In this document: positions 7,396 through 16,202 of the stretch, one piece after another
How positions within the stretch are numbered: position 1 is the first letter of the stretch
How the letters are laid out: each line of letters begins with the position of its first letter
Origin: Pseudomonas sp. SDI
GTDB lineage: Bacteria > Pseudomonadota > Gammaproteobacteria > Pseudomonadales > Pseudomonadaceae
Assembly: GCF_003105155.1 (NCBI RefSeq)
Contig: NZ_QETK01000044.1
Span: 1 to 36,023, forward strand
DNA length: 36,023 nt
Reading direction: 5' to 3'
Notes under the pieces: model-generated
Databases searched by the model: none
What the model saw: only the letters and a program-made list of their open reading frames with translations
Told to the model about the DNA's origin: nothing
Made by a program: the position numbers and the translations under genes

Positions 7396-7995
7396 CTACT
7401 CGTGAAACATCCTGGCGTATTTGGCCCAGAGCTCATGATACTGCGGCCAGTCTGTTGCACCGCTATCGACAGTGAATCGCAAGCTAGTGCCTTCTAAGGG
7501 TGGCCCATCCTTGGTAAGCACGCTGTTGGCCAAACTGTAAAATTCCATGAGCTTGTCATCGTTTGCCTTCACGGGGGTGGGGTAACGCCCCGCCCAGACC
7601 AGAGCACCTTCATAGAACTTGAGCAGGCGTAGCTCTTCCTCTGTCAATGAGATCTCCAGGAGCCTATGGAGCTTCTCGAAGGAATGGGTCTTGAATTCGC
7701 TCTCTTCGACCTGGCGATGCATCAGCACGGCTTTCATCATGACTTCAAGGGCTAGGCCGCAGAGCATGTGGTAGACGTGGTAACAGGCTATACCCATGTC
7801 AAAACCAGATGAAAGTCCGAGTTCTTGAGCAATTTCCTTTGATTGAGCGCCCATGGAGTGCCATACCGCGCCGGCGCTTGCGTGTAAGTCTGAAGACCGA
7901 TTGAACCAATGGTTCGGATGATTTTTCATCTCCGTCAAGGACTCGCGCCTCATAAACATCGAGAGGTCTAACGGTTCGTTGTCGATGGTGTCCAT
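7396..7995 (-). CDS. HEPN-like helical protein
   Basis: About 199 aa if started at ATG 7993-7995 (MDTIDNEPLDLSMF...). The frame is open further upstream, but those codons give a less convincing leader. The centre has the layout of HEPN-type domains: a helix CYHVYHMLCGLALEVMMKAV followed by KTHSFEKLHRLLE and a third helix LRLLKFYEGALVW. The usual catalytic R-x4-6-H of HEPN ribonucleases is not clearly present, so it may be a non-catalytic member such as a nucleotide-binding or antitoxin-type HEPN. It stands alone, with no nucleotidyltransferase neighbour. Moderate confidence in the fold, low in the role. Confidence 0.6.
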   Translation of the reverse strand: MDTIDNEPLDLSMFMRRESLTEMKNHPNHWFNRSSDLHASAGAVWHSMGAQSKEIAQELGLSSGFDMGIACYHVYHMLCGLALEVMMKAVLMHRQVEESEFKTHSFEKLHRLLEISLTEEELRLLKFYEGALVWAGRYPTPVKANDDKLMEFYSLANSVLTKDGPPLEGTSLRFTVDSGATDWPQYHELWAKYARMFHE

Positions 7996-8280
7996 GGGGC
8001 TACCTGTGCTCGATTTGAAAAACTTGATTGACCTATGAAAACTCAGTGTCAGGTGTTTTGGAACATGCGATTTAGAATCGCCCCCCCCCACGAACACGCA
8101 TTACCTCGGTGAAAGGATCATTCTGGAAAGCAGAGGTTTTGGAAGCGCGGGACGGGCTGTAGAACAATCAGCTGCACCTCCCATGATGAGAGTTTGCCAT
8201 CGCTCAGGATGTTGGATAGCGGTTACCGTTCGAGCGCTTAGTCGGAGTGATCTTCGGGCAGAGGCCTTGCTGAAACGGAG

Positions 8281-8472
8281 TCAGGCTGCAAACCCATGCT
8301 CGATGCTGTCCAGTGTTTCCTTTACGCGAAGATACGTAGGCTCGTCTCGGGCATACTCCAGCGCGCTTAGCCCATCAAACGCAGCACGTGGCTGACTGAG
8401 CCACACCGCTGATTTGACTTTGTCCCCAAAGACTCGCTCAGTTTGGTCGCGCAGGAGCTCTGAATACGCCAT
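8281..8472 (-). CDS. Short Xre/MbcA/ParS-type antitoxin (toxin-binding domain only)
   Basis: 63 aa starting at ATG 8470-8472, with GGAGG well placed upstream. The sequence has the hallmark of the MbcA/ParS/Xre toxin-binding domain (DUF2384): an AVWLSQPRAAFDGLSALEYA block (W-L-x-x-P-x-x-x-x-x-G-x-x-x-L-E) then a C-terminal helix with LDSIEHG. In full antitoxins this domain follows an HTH domain and caps a RES-type toxin. Here the HTH is missing and no RES gene is visible, so it is an orphan, a solitary regulator or the survivor of a toxin-antitoxin pair. Confidence 0.7.
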   Translation of the reverse strand: MAYSELLRDQTERVFGDKVKSAVWLSQPRAAFDGLSALEYARDEPTYLRVKETLDSIEHGFAA

Positions 8473-8638
8473 CGTGATTTCCTCCGGGCCTAAATGGTGT
8501 GTGCAAAGCGTAGCTGCTGTTCAGTGCGAATACAGCTACGTTCAAGGCATCACAAAGGGTAGGCTTTGCCGATCGCGGCGCGACCGTAGCATCACGCACG
8601 TTCAAGTTCACTGTCGTCCTCTGCACAAAGGTTCTCGA

Positions 8639-8767
8639 ATGCCCCGAACCCCGTCAAACCTGATTGCGTTACGTGAGCGTCTAGGCGAGATCCTGAGCGA
8701 GCAGAAGAGTCACTACACCGGTACTCAAATTCCAGGCGTTCTCGCGTCGTTAGGGCTGACCTGGTGA
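8639..8767 (+). CDS. Possible 42-aa protein beside the IS66 remnant
   Basis: ATG at 8639 opens a 42-codon frame (MPRTPSNLIALRERLGEILS...) ending at 8767, exactly where the IS66 remnant begins. It is helical and basic. It lacks a strong ribosome site and may be the surviving front part of a longer gene cut by the element. Confidence 0.35.
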   Translation: MPRTPSNLIALRERLGEILSEQKSHYTGTQIPGVLASLGLTW

Positions 8768-9081
8768 TCCGGTCGGGAGCATCTGGGTATGCAGCGGGAT
8801 GAACGCTGGTTGCAACGCGGTGGATTTCTGCGTGTGCAGGCGTATCCATTTGTGGATGAGGTTGGCGTTGAGGCTGTGGCCCAAGGCGATGTTGGCGATG
8901 GAGGCGCCGGGCTCGGAGCACTCTTGAATGACCCGGGCTTTGAAGGATTTGCTGTAGGTGCGGCGCTGAAGGTGCATGAAGAATCCGCCTGATGGGCCAG
9001 AAATGGTGTCCACTTAAATTAGGTGGACACCATGTCCTTCGGCGGTGGCATCGGGAAGGTGTGTTCGCCGGGCCCTTACGT
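8768..9081 (-). mobile_element. IS66-family remnant: one end plus a truncated tnpA
   Basis: The right limit is the terminal repeat reading GTAAGGGCCC inward from 9081, matching the layout of the fuller IS66 copy ending at 16616. A tnpA-like frame on the minus strand (about 8769-8977, MHLQRRTYSKSFKARVIQEC...) has the IS66 accessory-protein HTH (ARVIQECSEPGASIANIALG, then HSLNANLIHKWI). It stops after about 74 residues and lacks the usual C-terminal half. tnpB and tnpC are absent. Near the end is a symmetrical TGGTGTCCAC/GTGGACACCA repeat (9004-9032). Confidence 0.8.
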
Positions 9082-9124
9082 AAATCACACCTGACTGACC
9101 TGTCAGACGCCGCCCAGGCAAGCA

Positions 9125-9382
9125 TCAATCCAGCAGATCGGGGAGAGGTTCTCCAGATAGCGCAACGATAGTTCTGTTTTCATGCAATTGGATCGCTGTG
9201 AACGCTCTAGCACGGGCTTCCTGGTTTGAGGCAATATCACGCAGCGTCAGCCCGATCAATCTATGGGCTGTCCGCAAGGCGCGTTCGCACTCTGAGTTGG
9301 CACCATCGATAGGGAAGGGCGGTTCGGTTCGCGAGCGAGTATCTAATCTGACCGCGACCAAGCAAGCATGACGGATTTCCAT
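9125..9382 (-). CDS. Possible 85-aa protein, unknown
   Basis: Frame from ATG 9380-9382 to TGA 9125 (MEIRHACLVAVRLDTRSRTE..., with TAHRLIGLTLRDIASNQEAR). Its start overlaps the divergent start of the TPR gene by 15 bp, which is unusual; a later start is possible. It looks coding in composition but no family is recognised. Confidence 0.4.
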   Translation of the reverse strand: MEIRHACLVAVRLDTRSRTEPPFPIDGANSECERALRTAHRLIGLTLRDIASNQEARARAFTAIQLHENRTIVALSGEPLPDLLD

Positions 9383-10345
9383 TCAAAACCAGGAATTACG
9401 AAGCCTGAGCACTCACTGGTTCCTCCTCGGCCTGCCCGTGGACATGTACAGCACATTGTCACACCAGAGATCAAAGCTACGCCCCTAGAGCCACAATCGA
9501 TGGCTGGGACAAGTGGTCACTGGATCGGATTTGCGGGATTAATAGTCGCGGGGGTGATCGGAGCCTTCGGGCTCGTCTACACGAATTCGGTGCGCATCCA
9601 GTACGAGGACAAAGCCCACCAGGCCGATCTCGTGCGCAAGGACACAGAGCTTTCGCTGAAGGCTAATGAGGGCCAGAAACTCAGTGCCGACAAAAACGTG
9701 ATTCTGAGGCAGTACCTTGCCGATCTCATTGTATCCCAGACCCCAGACGCCGATCTTAAGCTGCAGGCATTGGCCCAGTTCGGATTACCGACGCCCGACG
9801 GGAATCTGCTCCTTCAGGATGCGTTGGCAGTCAGGCGCTTGGTTGAGGAGCGCAGGGCGCGACTGGCAACGGCTACACCCACCGCCAGTGAACAGAAACC
9901 GACTGATCCCCAGCCTCAGGTGGTAACTCCTGCTGCCGCAAGCGTAGAGCCCTCAGCGTCGTTGGCGACCGATCCCATGAGCATGGGCAGAATGTTTGTG
10001 CAATCCAACGATTTCGAGCACGCATTGGCGAGCTTTACTCGCGCGACACAAGTCAATCCTTCTGATGCGTTGGCGTGGAATTTCAAAGGCTATGCTATGT
10101 ATCGCCTGCACCGTCTGGACGAAGCGCTGCAGAGCCTCAGTCAGGGATTGAAGCTAAATCCGACTGATGAAAAAACGCGCCGATTTCTTGTGCTCAACGG
10201 TACGAAGGTATTGTGTGCTCAAAATCGTTTTGTGGAGGCGTCTGAATTTTTCAACAAAAGCAGCGGATCTGTCCCCTCTCTGGTCTCTGAAGCTCAAAAA
10301 GACGGCCAGCTTCACATCGTATGCAAGTCGATATGGCGGGGTTAG
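9368..10345 (+). CDS. Membrane-anchored TPR-repeat protein
   Basis: 325 aa. A 50-residue cytoplasmic lead is followed by one membrane helix (about 51-72, HWIGFAGLIVAGVIGAFGLV). A long helical segment follows (about 75-170, FGLVYTNSVRIQYEDKAHQA onward), then a Pro/Ala/Gln-rich linker (about 170-205). The C-terminal TPR unit covers about 208-275: FEHALASFTRATQVNPSDAL then AWNFKGYAMYRLHRLDEALQ. TPRs bind partner proteins. Gene order suggests it is separate from the PRTase pair 430 bp downstream. No enzyme motif. Confidence 0.7.
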   Translation: MTDFHSKPGITKPEHSLVPPRPARGHVQHIVTPEIKATPLEPQSMAGTSGHWIGFAGLIVAGVIGAFGLVYTNSVRIQYEDKAHQADLVRKDTELSLKANEGQKLSADKNVILRQYLADLIVSQTPDADLKLQALAQFGLPTPDGNLLLQDALAVRRLVEERRARLATATPTASEQKPTDPQPQVVTPAAASVEPSASLATDPMSMGRMFVQSNDFEHALASFTRATQVNPSDALAWNFKGYAMYRLHRLDEALQSLSQGLKLNPTDEKTRRFLVLNGTKVLCAQNRFVEASEFFNKSSGSVPSLVSEAQKDGQLHIVCKSIWRG

Positions 10346-10779
10346 TGCGACAGGTCTCGGGCTCAACGCGCACGCGCCTCGCTGAGGCTGATGGCTTGCG
10401 GAGCTTGAGGTGCGGAACGCGGACAAGCTGAGGGTGCTGGGGCATTCCACTACGCGAATGGCAGCGTCATGGGAAGGGACGGCTAGCTATCCGGTAAATA
10501 CCTTCCAGCTGGCCACGCCAGTGTAGTGCTGCGTCGGGCAATGGCTCTTGGTTTCTCGATTAGAAAGCTGGTATGCTAGGCGAACGGGTGCATGTTTAGA
10601 CATGCCGGTATATTTGGTACACGGCATAAAATATGTGCGCTGGACGTCTCAGTTACGTCTCACCCGAGGGGCGCTCGCGATAATTGCCCTAGTGCAACGG
10701 AAAAGCTAGCCGTGAAGCACTTAGAATCTTAGCCAACGGGCCCACGGTATGTGGGCCGTCGTTCTTCTCCGGGGCATGC
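10346..10779. other. 434-bp intergenic leader rich in hairpins, upstream of the PRTase pair
   Basis: No convincing gene. Within 10591-10760 there are several stem-loops: CATGT/ACATG (10591-10604), GACGT/ACGTC (about 10643-10659), AGGGgC/GCCCT (about 10667-10690), and a strong GGGCCCAC/GTGGGCC (about 10738-10757) that ends 20 bp before the next start codon. The order of stems before an accessory-protein gene resembles where a retron non-coding RNA would sit, but without a reverse transcriptase this stays a hypothesis. The last stem could equally be a leader attenuator. Confidence 0.4.
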
Positions 10780-11682
10780 ATGACGCAGCTAAGTTCTCCT
10801 CCCTCTCTAGACGCGTTGGAGAGATTGCGCTCCGCCGTCGCCCAGCATCTCAATTCTCACCAAGCAACAAAGATCCTTGGTACTCAGCTAGGGGCTTTGA
10901 TCAATGGTGTGCTTTCTCCCGACAACTACAAATCGTGGTTGGATGGGAATCGCCCCAATTTACGTTCTTTCGTGGATAATTTCCTTTCGGGAATCGTCAC
11001 TCCGACGTCCGAACGGCAGGGCTACGACTACCTGTACCAGGTCGATTTTCAGCCAATCACGCCCTCATTTGGCGGAGCGCTGTGGAAGGCTTTTTGTGCT
11101 ACGCGTCCGACCGAGACGATTTATTTCAACCCTAAGCAGAACACGCTTTTCCTCCTCGGCACCGGAATTGACGTGGATGTGGATGCACAGGTGATTCAAG
11201 GCCTGTCAGAGCAAGACCACCGTCAAATGTGCGAACGGTTCCTGGCCTTGCTTGAGAGAGACGGAAAATCCACACAGCAGATTGCAAGCACCGTCGAGAA
11301 TTTCGACACCAGCCTGTATGCGGCCTGGGCTTCGTCGCTCAAGGCTGTACCCGGGTTGTTCAAGGAATGGGGCATTCAGCGTGTTTCATGGATCGTAGAA
11401 ATATTTTCTAATCGTGTGAATGATGTCACAACGGATGAGGCTACTAGGGCGCGCTTGGTAGCCGAATTCCAGGCGGATCATGCCAGCCAACGGCAGGGAG
11501 TTGAGCGGGCCGGTCTCAAAGTTCCTAGTGCGATAGCACCGACCCCGCACGCCAACTCTTCCGCCGAGGGGGCACGTCAGTTATTGCTCAGGGCCTTGGA
11601 GACGCTTGATGATTCGCAGTTATCGAAGATCATGGTTCCAATGGACGTTGTCGTAACATTGCTCACTCAGCCAAAGCTGTAA
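10780..11682 (+). CDS. Winged-helix/LOTUS-like protein (retron type III accessory-like)
   Basis: 300 aa. The first 75 residues look like a winged-helix of the OST-HTH/LOTUS type: ALERLRSAVAQHLNSHQATK, LGTQLGALINGVLSPDNYKS, then NLRSFVDNFLSGIV, an L-x-x-F-V-x-x-F pattern. A central domain of unknown fold (about 80-160, GYDYLYQVDFQ...) and a helical C-terminal part (LLLRALETLDDSQLSKI) follow. ATG at 10780 has GGGG eight bases upstream. The next gene starts 10 bp after the stop and encodes a PRTase-like protein; this pairing is the one known for type III retrons, where the winged-helix protein is thought to bind nucleic acid. No reverse transcriptase is next to it. Confidence 0.55.
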   Translation: MTQLSSPPSLDALERLRSAVAQHLNSHQATKILGTQLGALINGVLSPDNYKSWLDGNRPNLRSFVDNFLSGIVTPTSERQGYDYLYQVDFQPITPSFGGALWKAFCATRPTETIYFNPKQNTLFLLGTGIDVDVDAQVIQGLSEQDHRQMCERFLALLERDGKSTQQIASTVENFDTSLYAAWASSLKAVPGLFKEWGIQRVSWIVEIFSNRVNDVTTDEATRARLVAEFQADHASQRQGVERAGLKVPSAIAPTPHANSSAEGARQLLLRALETLDDSQLSKIMVPMDVVVTLLTQPKL

Positions 11683-11692
11683 GTTCCCGGCG

Positions 11693-12961
11693 ATGCTGCG
11701 TTTGATCGTTGCGATGCCCGAGGACGGGTTGAGAGGCGCCAAGAGTAGATGGGATGAGCTTTCAGCGGGCGCCTGGGTTGATCACATTGAAATCTGCACT
11801 CTCAGTGCCGACAAGGCGGCTAACGACAATTTGGTCACTAGTCTCGCGGGCTCGCTCGATGCCTTGGTCTACGTTTCTCAGCACTTAACATCTGCGAGTG
11901 TCGCCCGGTTTAATATCGTACGCTTCAAGAAGCATGAGCTCATTGAGCAGATTGAGGACTGGTTAGACGGGAAGAATCTGAATTGGCGCACTCGATCTCG
12001 TCGGGAATGCGCTAAAACTCCATACCGGAGCATCCCACCGGATGAGTGGGTATCTCAGTTTTTCAAGGTCGATCCAGTCTTGGGGCGGCGAGCGGGCGCT
12101 GCGTTATTGGCTCAACTTCGAATCGCGAGCGCAGCTGACTTGGCAAGTTATTTCGACGATCTTCCGGCTGTGGATCAGAACGCCTTTTTCCTAGGTGCCG
12201 ACCCTCACAGCGGAGACATGTCACTGGTCGGCGTGCTGTCTGCCAATATAGATAACAATGTTTTGCATGACAGCAGGCGTTTACCTGTCATGAAGAAGCA
12301 GCACCAAGTCCGGCTTTTTTGTGATGGTTCCTGGAGTGGGGGAGAGACCCTGCGTCGCGTCCACTGTTTGTTCAAGGCCTGCGATAAGAAATCCCATGCG
12401 CTCCATTCGAGTCAGCGACTCGATGTGCGGTTGGGGTTTATCACTGACGTAGCCGAAAAACGAATTGCGCGGGATCTGGAAAAGCTTGTGCAAGAGAAAG
12501 TCGTGAACGAGGGAGCGGTACGCGTTACATGTCCTGAAGGTAACCGATTCAGCGTGCTGGGGGCCAAATCCGGGCAAAAGGGGCTAGCGTTTCAAAATCT
12601 TGCGTTGTTGCGCTACGTGGATGCTGATGAGAAGGCCCTTCGAAAATTGTGCAAGAGCATTGGCGACCAGATCCTGCCTGATAAGCCTCTAGGCACGAAC
12701 GACATAGCGTCGTGCATTGGCTTTTGGTACAGCCTACCTGCGGCAATGTTGCCCTTGTTCATTATCGATGGTGCGGATGTGGTGGGGGCAGACGGTGTCG
12801 TTTTCAAATGGAGGGCTTTGTTGCGCAGTAAGCATACGACAACGGGCCTCGTGGACGACCCTCTCCACCACTGCGCATCCTGCCCTCTGGCTGATCGTTC
12901 CGCGGCAGTCCAGCCGACTGATGTGGGGTGCAGTACGGCGACCATCGAGGCTAGCGAGTAA
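11693..12961 (+). CDS. Phosphoribosyltransferase-like conflict protein (PRTase-CE-like)
   Basis: 422 aa in three parts: an N-terminal alpha/beta segment (1-95), a helical W-x-x-Q-F region (about 117-150, EWVSQFFKVDPVLGRRAGAA) and a PRTase-type core. In the core, FFLGADPHSGDMSLVGV (165-181) and VRLFCDGSWSGGETLRRVHC (206-225) match the loop where PRTases bind 5-phosphoribosyl pyrophosphate (the D-x-x-x-x-S/T-G-x-x-T pattern). Proteins of this class are predicted effectors or nucleotide-modifying enzymes in bacterial immunity, including type III retrons. It starts 10 bp after its winged-helix partner, so the two are one operon. The C-terminus (after about residue 385) looks unusual and Cys/Ala-rich and may be altered. 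Substrate unknown. Confidence 0.6.
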   Translation: MLRLIVAMPEDGLRGAKSRWDELSAGAWVDHIEICTLSADKAANDNLVTSLAGSLDALVYVSQHLTSASVARFNIVRFKKHELIEQIEDWLDGKNLNWRTRSRRECAKTPYRSIPPDEWVSQFFKVDPVLGRRAGAALLAQLRIASAADLASYFDDLPAVDQNAFFLGADPHSGDMSLVGVLSANIDNNVLHDSRRLPVMKKQHQVRLFCDGSWSGGETLRRVHCLFKACDKKSHALHSSQRLDVRLGFITDVAEKRIARDLEKLVQEKVVNEGAVRVTCPEGNRFSVLGAKSGQKGLAFQNLALLRYVDADEKALRKLCKSIGDQILPDKPLGTNDIASCIGFWYSLPAAMLPLFIIDGADVVGADGVVFKWRALLRSKHTTTGLVDDPLHHCASCPLADRSAAVQPTDVGCSTATIEASE

Positions 12962-13161
12962 AGCGATCGTGACGCTACTCCGAGGCTGGGTATCGTTGTG
13001 AAGGCCCTTCCATATTTTGCCGAAGCGTCTTGGGTTGACCAATACATTTTCTCGCAGCGGGGTGAGAAAGAAATCCCCCACCCGGCTTGAGCTGGCAGAA
13101 ACCGGTCAGAATCAGAAATCCGAGTTCGCTTGGCTTTTCCCTCAGAATCTAGTCAGATTAA

Positions 13162-14238
13162 TTACAAGAGCGGGGCATTCTTGGAAAAGTTTTTTCTAAA
13201 TGTCAGGCTGTATAGCTGTTTGGATGAGCTATCCATAAGAGTTAACAGTTTTGCTGGAGCATTAGCTATTGGGCGCTTAGGGCCGTGTCCGAAAATTTTA
13301 ACGGCTTGCTCGTCAATTCTGGGGGCGTTAATCATCAGCTTCCCCAAGGCTTTAGCCATTTTCACGTTGTCCGTGTAGTTTTGCTTGAGGCAGCGATTCA
13401 CGCTTGAAACAAGCAGGTCTGAAACCTGAATTCCATCACTGAGCTTCGAGTCCTCAAGGCTGAACTCATCTTGCAACAATGTACCGAATGACAATGGAAC
13501 GGCAGATTGTGCAAGGTGCGTATGATCGATCTCATACATCTCTTTAGATTGCCTCATTACCTCATCCATGTCGTCATCTGAAGAGAATGCCTTAAAGAAT
13601 GCGCTATAGTCGCGACCTGCTAATATTGAAGAGGTTTGCCTTTTAGAACGTACGGTAACAAGTCCTACATAGAGTTCTTTAAACGAGCGCTCATACCTAT
13701 TCTCAGAGATGTTCTTGCGATCAACAACCCATTTAAACCTGCCAAGTTCGTTAGGTGAAATGTCAGCGTAGTGGGAAACCATCTTCGGAAGCATGTCGCA
13801 AATCATTTGTGCCTGCAGAATGCACTGGTTATATTCCTGCTGACTTAAGCTTTCGAAAAGGCTGATAACTTCTTCGGCATGGGTTGCTGCATCTGGAACC
13901 TTCGTAGCATAGTTGCGAATGGCCATGGCCGTCGCAGATCTATGCTTTTCCAAGCTCTCACGTTCAGTGTTAGAGCTTCTAGTCGACAGGACATATAGCG
14001 TGCAGTCGGCGGCATCAAGTGCCTCTAGGAACTCTTGGTAGGGCTGTGATGCGCAGTCCGGACGAACCTTCTTGAACTCCTGGCTGGGTTCAATTTCATA
14101 TGCTTTTTTGAGACTATTGAGTGCTTCGCTGACTTTGGCCAGTGAGCTGTCGGGAATCGCGACCCCGCCTACAGTGCTCCAAGCATGTGGGTTGGGCTCA
14201 GTTGAGAATAGTCCAGATTCGTCTATAAAAATATGCAT
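13162..14238 (-). CDS. DUF3800 protein, predicted RNase H-fold nuclease
   Basis: 358 aa from ATG 14236-14238 (MHIFIDESGLFSTEPN...), with AGGGA five bases upstream; two earlier in-frame ATGs have no better site. The N-terminal IDESG (D6, E7) and the C-terminal GIQVSDLLVSSVNRCLK (an acidic residue in an I-Q-x-x-D-L motif) are the two signature blocks of DUF3800, thought to form an RNase H-like active site. The middle is helical (EVISLFESLSQQEYNQCILQ). DUF3800 genes occur as lone accessory or defence genes. Its upstream region is fused to the cut end of an IS66 transposase gene. It has low G+C relative to that element, so they came together by recombination. Confidence 0.75.
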   Translation of the reverse strand: MHIFIDESGLFSTEPNPHAWSTVGGVAIPDSSLAKVSEALNSLKKAYEIEPSQEFKKVRPDCASQPYQEFLEALDAADCTLYVLSTRSSNTERESLEKHRSATAMAIRNYATKVPDAATHAEEVISLFESLSQQEYNQCILQAQMICDMLPKMVSHYADISPNELGRFKWVVDRKNISENRYERSFKELYVGLVTVRSKRQTSSILAGRDYSAFFKAFSSDDDMDEVMRQSKEMYEIDHTHLAQSAVPLSFGTLLQDEFSLEDSKLSDGIQVSDLLVSSVNRCLKQNYTDNVKMAKALGKLMINAPRIDEQAVKIFGHGPKRPIANAPAKLLTLMDSSSKQLYSLTFRKNFSKNAPLL

Positions 14239-15817
14239 ATTCATCCCTAGGTGCATGCCGGAATTGGGTGAGACCTATATATGTCCACCCGATAAGCCTG
14301 CTCAATTCGCCTTCACAGGCAGAGGTTGTGCTACTAGATGCGCGCTCTCTTCTTCGCGCGATCCTATCAGAGCCATAGGCATACGGGTCATGCCCGTTGT
14401 TGCGCGCCGACTGGATCAAACTCATAATCGCTGCCGCGCGCTTACCGCTGCGGAGCGATCTGGCAAACAACCAATTGGAGCGCCCAAGCGCCCATGGCTT
14501 GATCGTGTTTTCTACCGGATTGTTGTCGATGGGCACAGCACCATCATCCAGGTAGCGCGTCAGCGCTACCCAGCGTTTCAAGCTGTAGTCCAAGGCTTTG
14601 GCCGTAGCCGAGCCCTCCGGCAAAAGTTCGCGTTGAGCGAGCATCCATTCATGCAGCTTTCCTGCGATGGGAACCGCTATTTCCTGACGTAATCGTCTGC
14701 GGTCTTCATCGCTCATTTGCTTGGCTTGCCGCTCGATCTCGTACAGGCCGCCGATTGAGTGCAGTGCCTGTTCGGCCAGTTGGCTTTTGTTCGCCACATG
14801 CAGGTCGAAGAACTTACGGCGAGCATGGGCCATGCAGCCGATTTCGGTGATGCCCAGCTCGAAGCTGGCCTTGTAACCTGCGAAGTCATCGCAGACCAGC
14901 TTGCCGCTCCAGGTGCCAAGGAAGTTACGTGCATGTTCCCCTGCACGGCTGGGACTGAAGTCGTAGACCACGGCTTTCAGTACCGAGAACGGCGTGGTGC
15001 AGTAAGCCCAGACATAGGCGCGGTGCGTTTTCTTCTCGCCGGGTGCCAGCATCTGCACCGGCGTTTTATCGGCATGCACGACTCGCTGAACCAGCACCGC
15101 TTCGCGCAGTGCATCCACCAATGGCTGGAGTTGCACGCCGGTTTGCCCAACCCATTGATCCAGCGTTGAACGCGGGATCGCCAAGCCTGCACGGCCAAAG
15201 ATCTTTTCTTGCCGGTACAGCGGCAGATGATCAGCGAACTTGGCCACCATCACATGCGCGAGTAAGCCTGCGGTCGGGATGCCCTTGTCGATCACCTGGG
15301 CCGGCACTGGTGCCTGGATCAGTGTTTCGCACTGGCGGCAGGCCCACTTTCCACGTACATGCTGCTCAACGGTAAACACGCCCGGTGTGTAATCCAGCTT
15401 TTCGCTGACGTCTTCGCCGATGCGCTGAAGCTGGCACCCGCAAACGCACTGGGTGTTCTCTGGCTCGTGACGAATGACGGTACGTGGGAGCTGCGGCGGC
15501 AGCGGCGCGCGCTTGGGCTTTTGGCGGATTTCGTGCGGCGTCGGGGCAGGACGAAGCGCGTTAAGCTCTGCCTCGATGGCCTCAAGGTCGGTGTTGAGCA
15601 GGTCATCCAGCAAGCTGCCTTGCGCCGGGCTGATCTGCTCGCTGCGCTTGGCAAACTTGTGGCGCTTGAGGATGGCAATCTCGTGAGAGAGCTGCTCGAT
15701 GATCTTCTCGTCACGATGGATTTTTCGGCCCATGGTGTCGACCTTCGACAGCAACTGCGCAGCCAGTGTGCGCAGTTGTTCGGGTGTCATTTGGTCGAGA
15801 TTGGGCGAGGAAGTCAT
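14198..15817 (-). pseudogene. tnpC: IS66 transposase TnpC, C-terminus replaced
   Basis: 539 codons from ATG 15815-15817 (MTSSPNLDQMTPEQLRTLAA...). It has the IS66 layout: N-terminal leucine-rich coiled coil (EIAILKRHKFAKRSEQIS), zinc-binding block (CVCGCQLQR...KWACRQCET), and DDE core with HADKTPVQM, CDDFAGYKA and IDNNPVENTIKPWALGRSNW. After NNGHDPYAY (codon near 481) the expected tail that begins LKDVL is absent. The frame instead runs 58 codons through unrelated DNA into the start of the DUF3800 gene. The catalytic residues remain, but the native end and the terminal repeat are lost. Confidence 0.85.
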
Positions 15818-15866
15818 GCAGTGGATTTTACCAAAGCAACTCGTCCACTACAGCTCAAAGGCAGGA

Positions 15867-16202
15867 TTAAATCACTGTAATTGCGCCGTTAGCGCCAACT
15901 CGCTGCCATGGCAAATCGAGCACCAGCGCTTGAAGTTGTTCAGCATCAAGCCGGACTTCCAAGCCGCGATGAATGCCAGGCCAGTGAAACTTGCCTTGGT
16001 TCAAACGCCGTGCAGCAAGCCAGATGCCCACGCCATCGTGCACCAGCATCTTCATTCGGTTAGCTCGGCGATTGGCGAATAGATAAGCGCAGTGCGGCTT
16101 CGCCGCACCGAACACGGCGACCACGCGGGCCAACGCCGTTTCGGTGCCAGCGCGCATGTCCATGGGCTCGGTGGCGAGCCAGATGGCGTCGATGCGGATC
16201 AT
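15867..16202 (-). CDS. tnpB: IS66 accessory protein TnpB (Orf2)
   Basis: 111 aa from ATG 16200-16202 (MIRIDAIWLATEPMDMRAGT...), the standard IS66 Orf2 start. It carries AYLFANRRANRMKMLVHDG and GIWLAARRLNQGKFHWP, both typical of the family. Its start overlaps the tnpA stop, the usual IS66 coupling. The protein is required for transposition in several IS66 members; its biochemical role is unknown. Confidence 0.9.
   Translation of the reverse strand: MIRIDAIWLATEPMDMRAGTETALARVVAVFGAAKPHCAYLFANRRANRMKMLVHDGVGIWLAARRLNQGKFHWPGIHRGLEVRLDAEQLQALVLDLPWQRVGANGAITVI

Noticed and set aside
12998..13090. 30-codon frame (GTG start) after the PRTase-like gene
   Set aside because: No ribosome site and no similarity; could be a decayed end of the preceding gene but cannot be shown.
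14759..15169. 136-codon plus-strand frame inside IS66 tnpC
   Set aside because: Antisense shadow of a conserved transposase gene.
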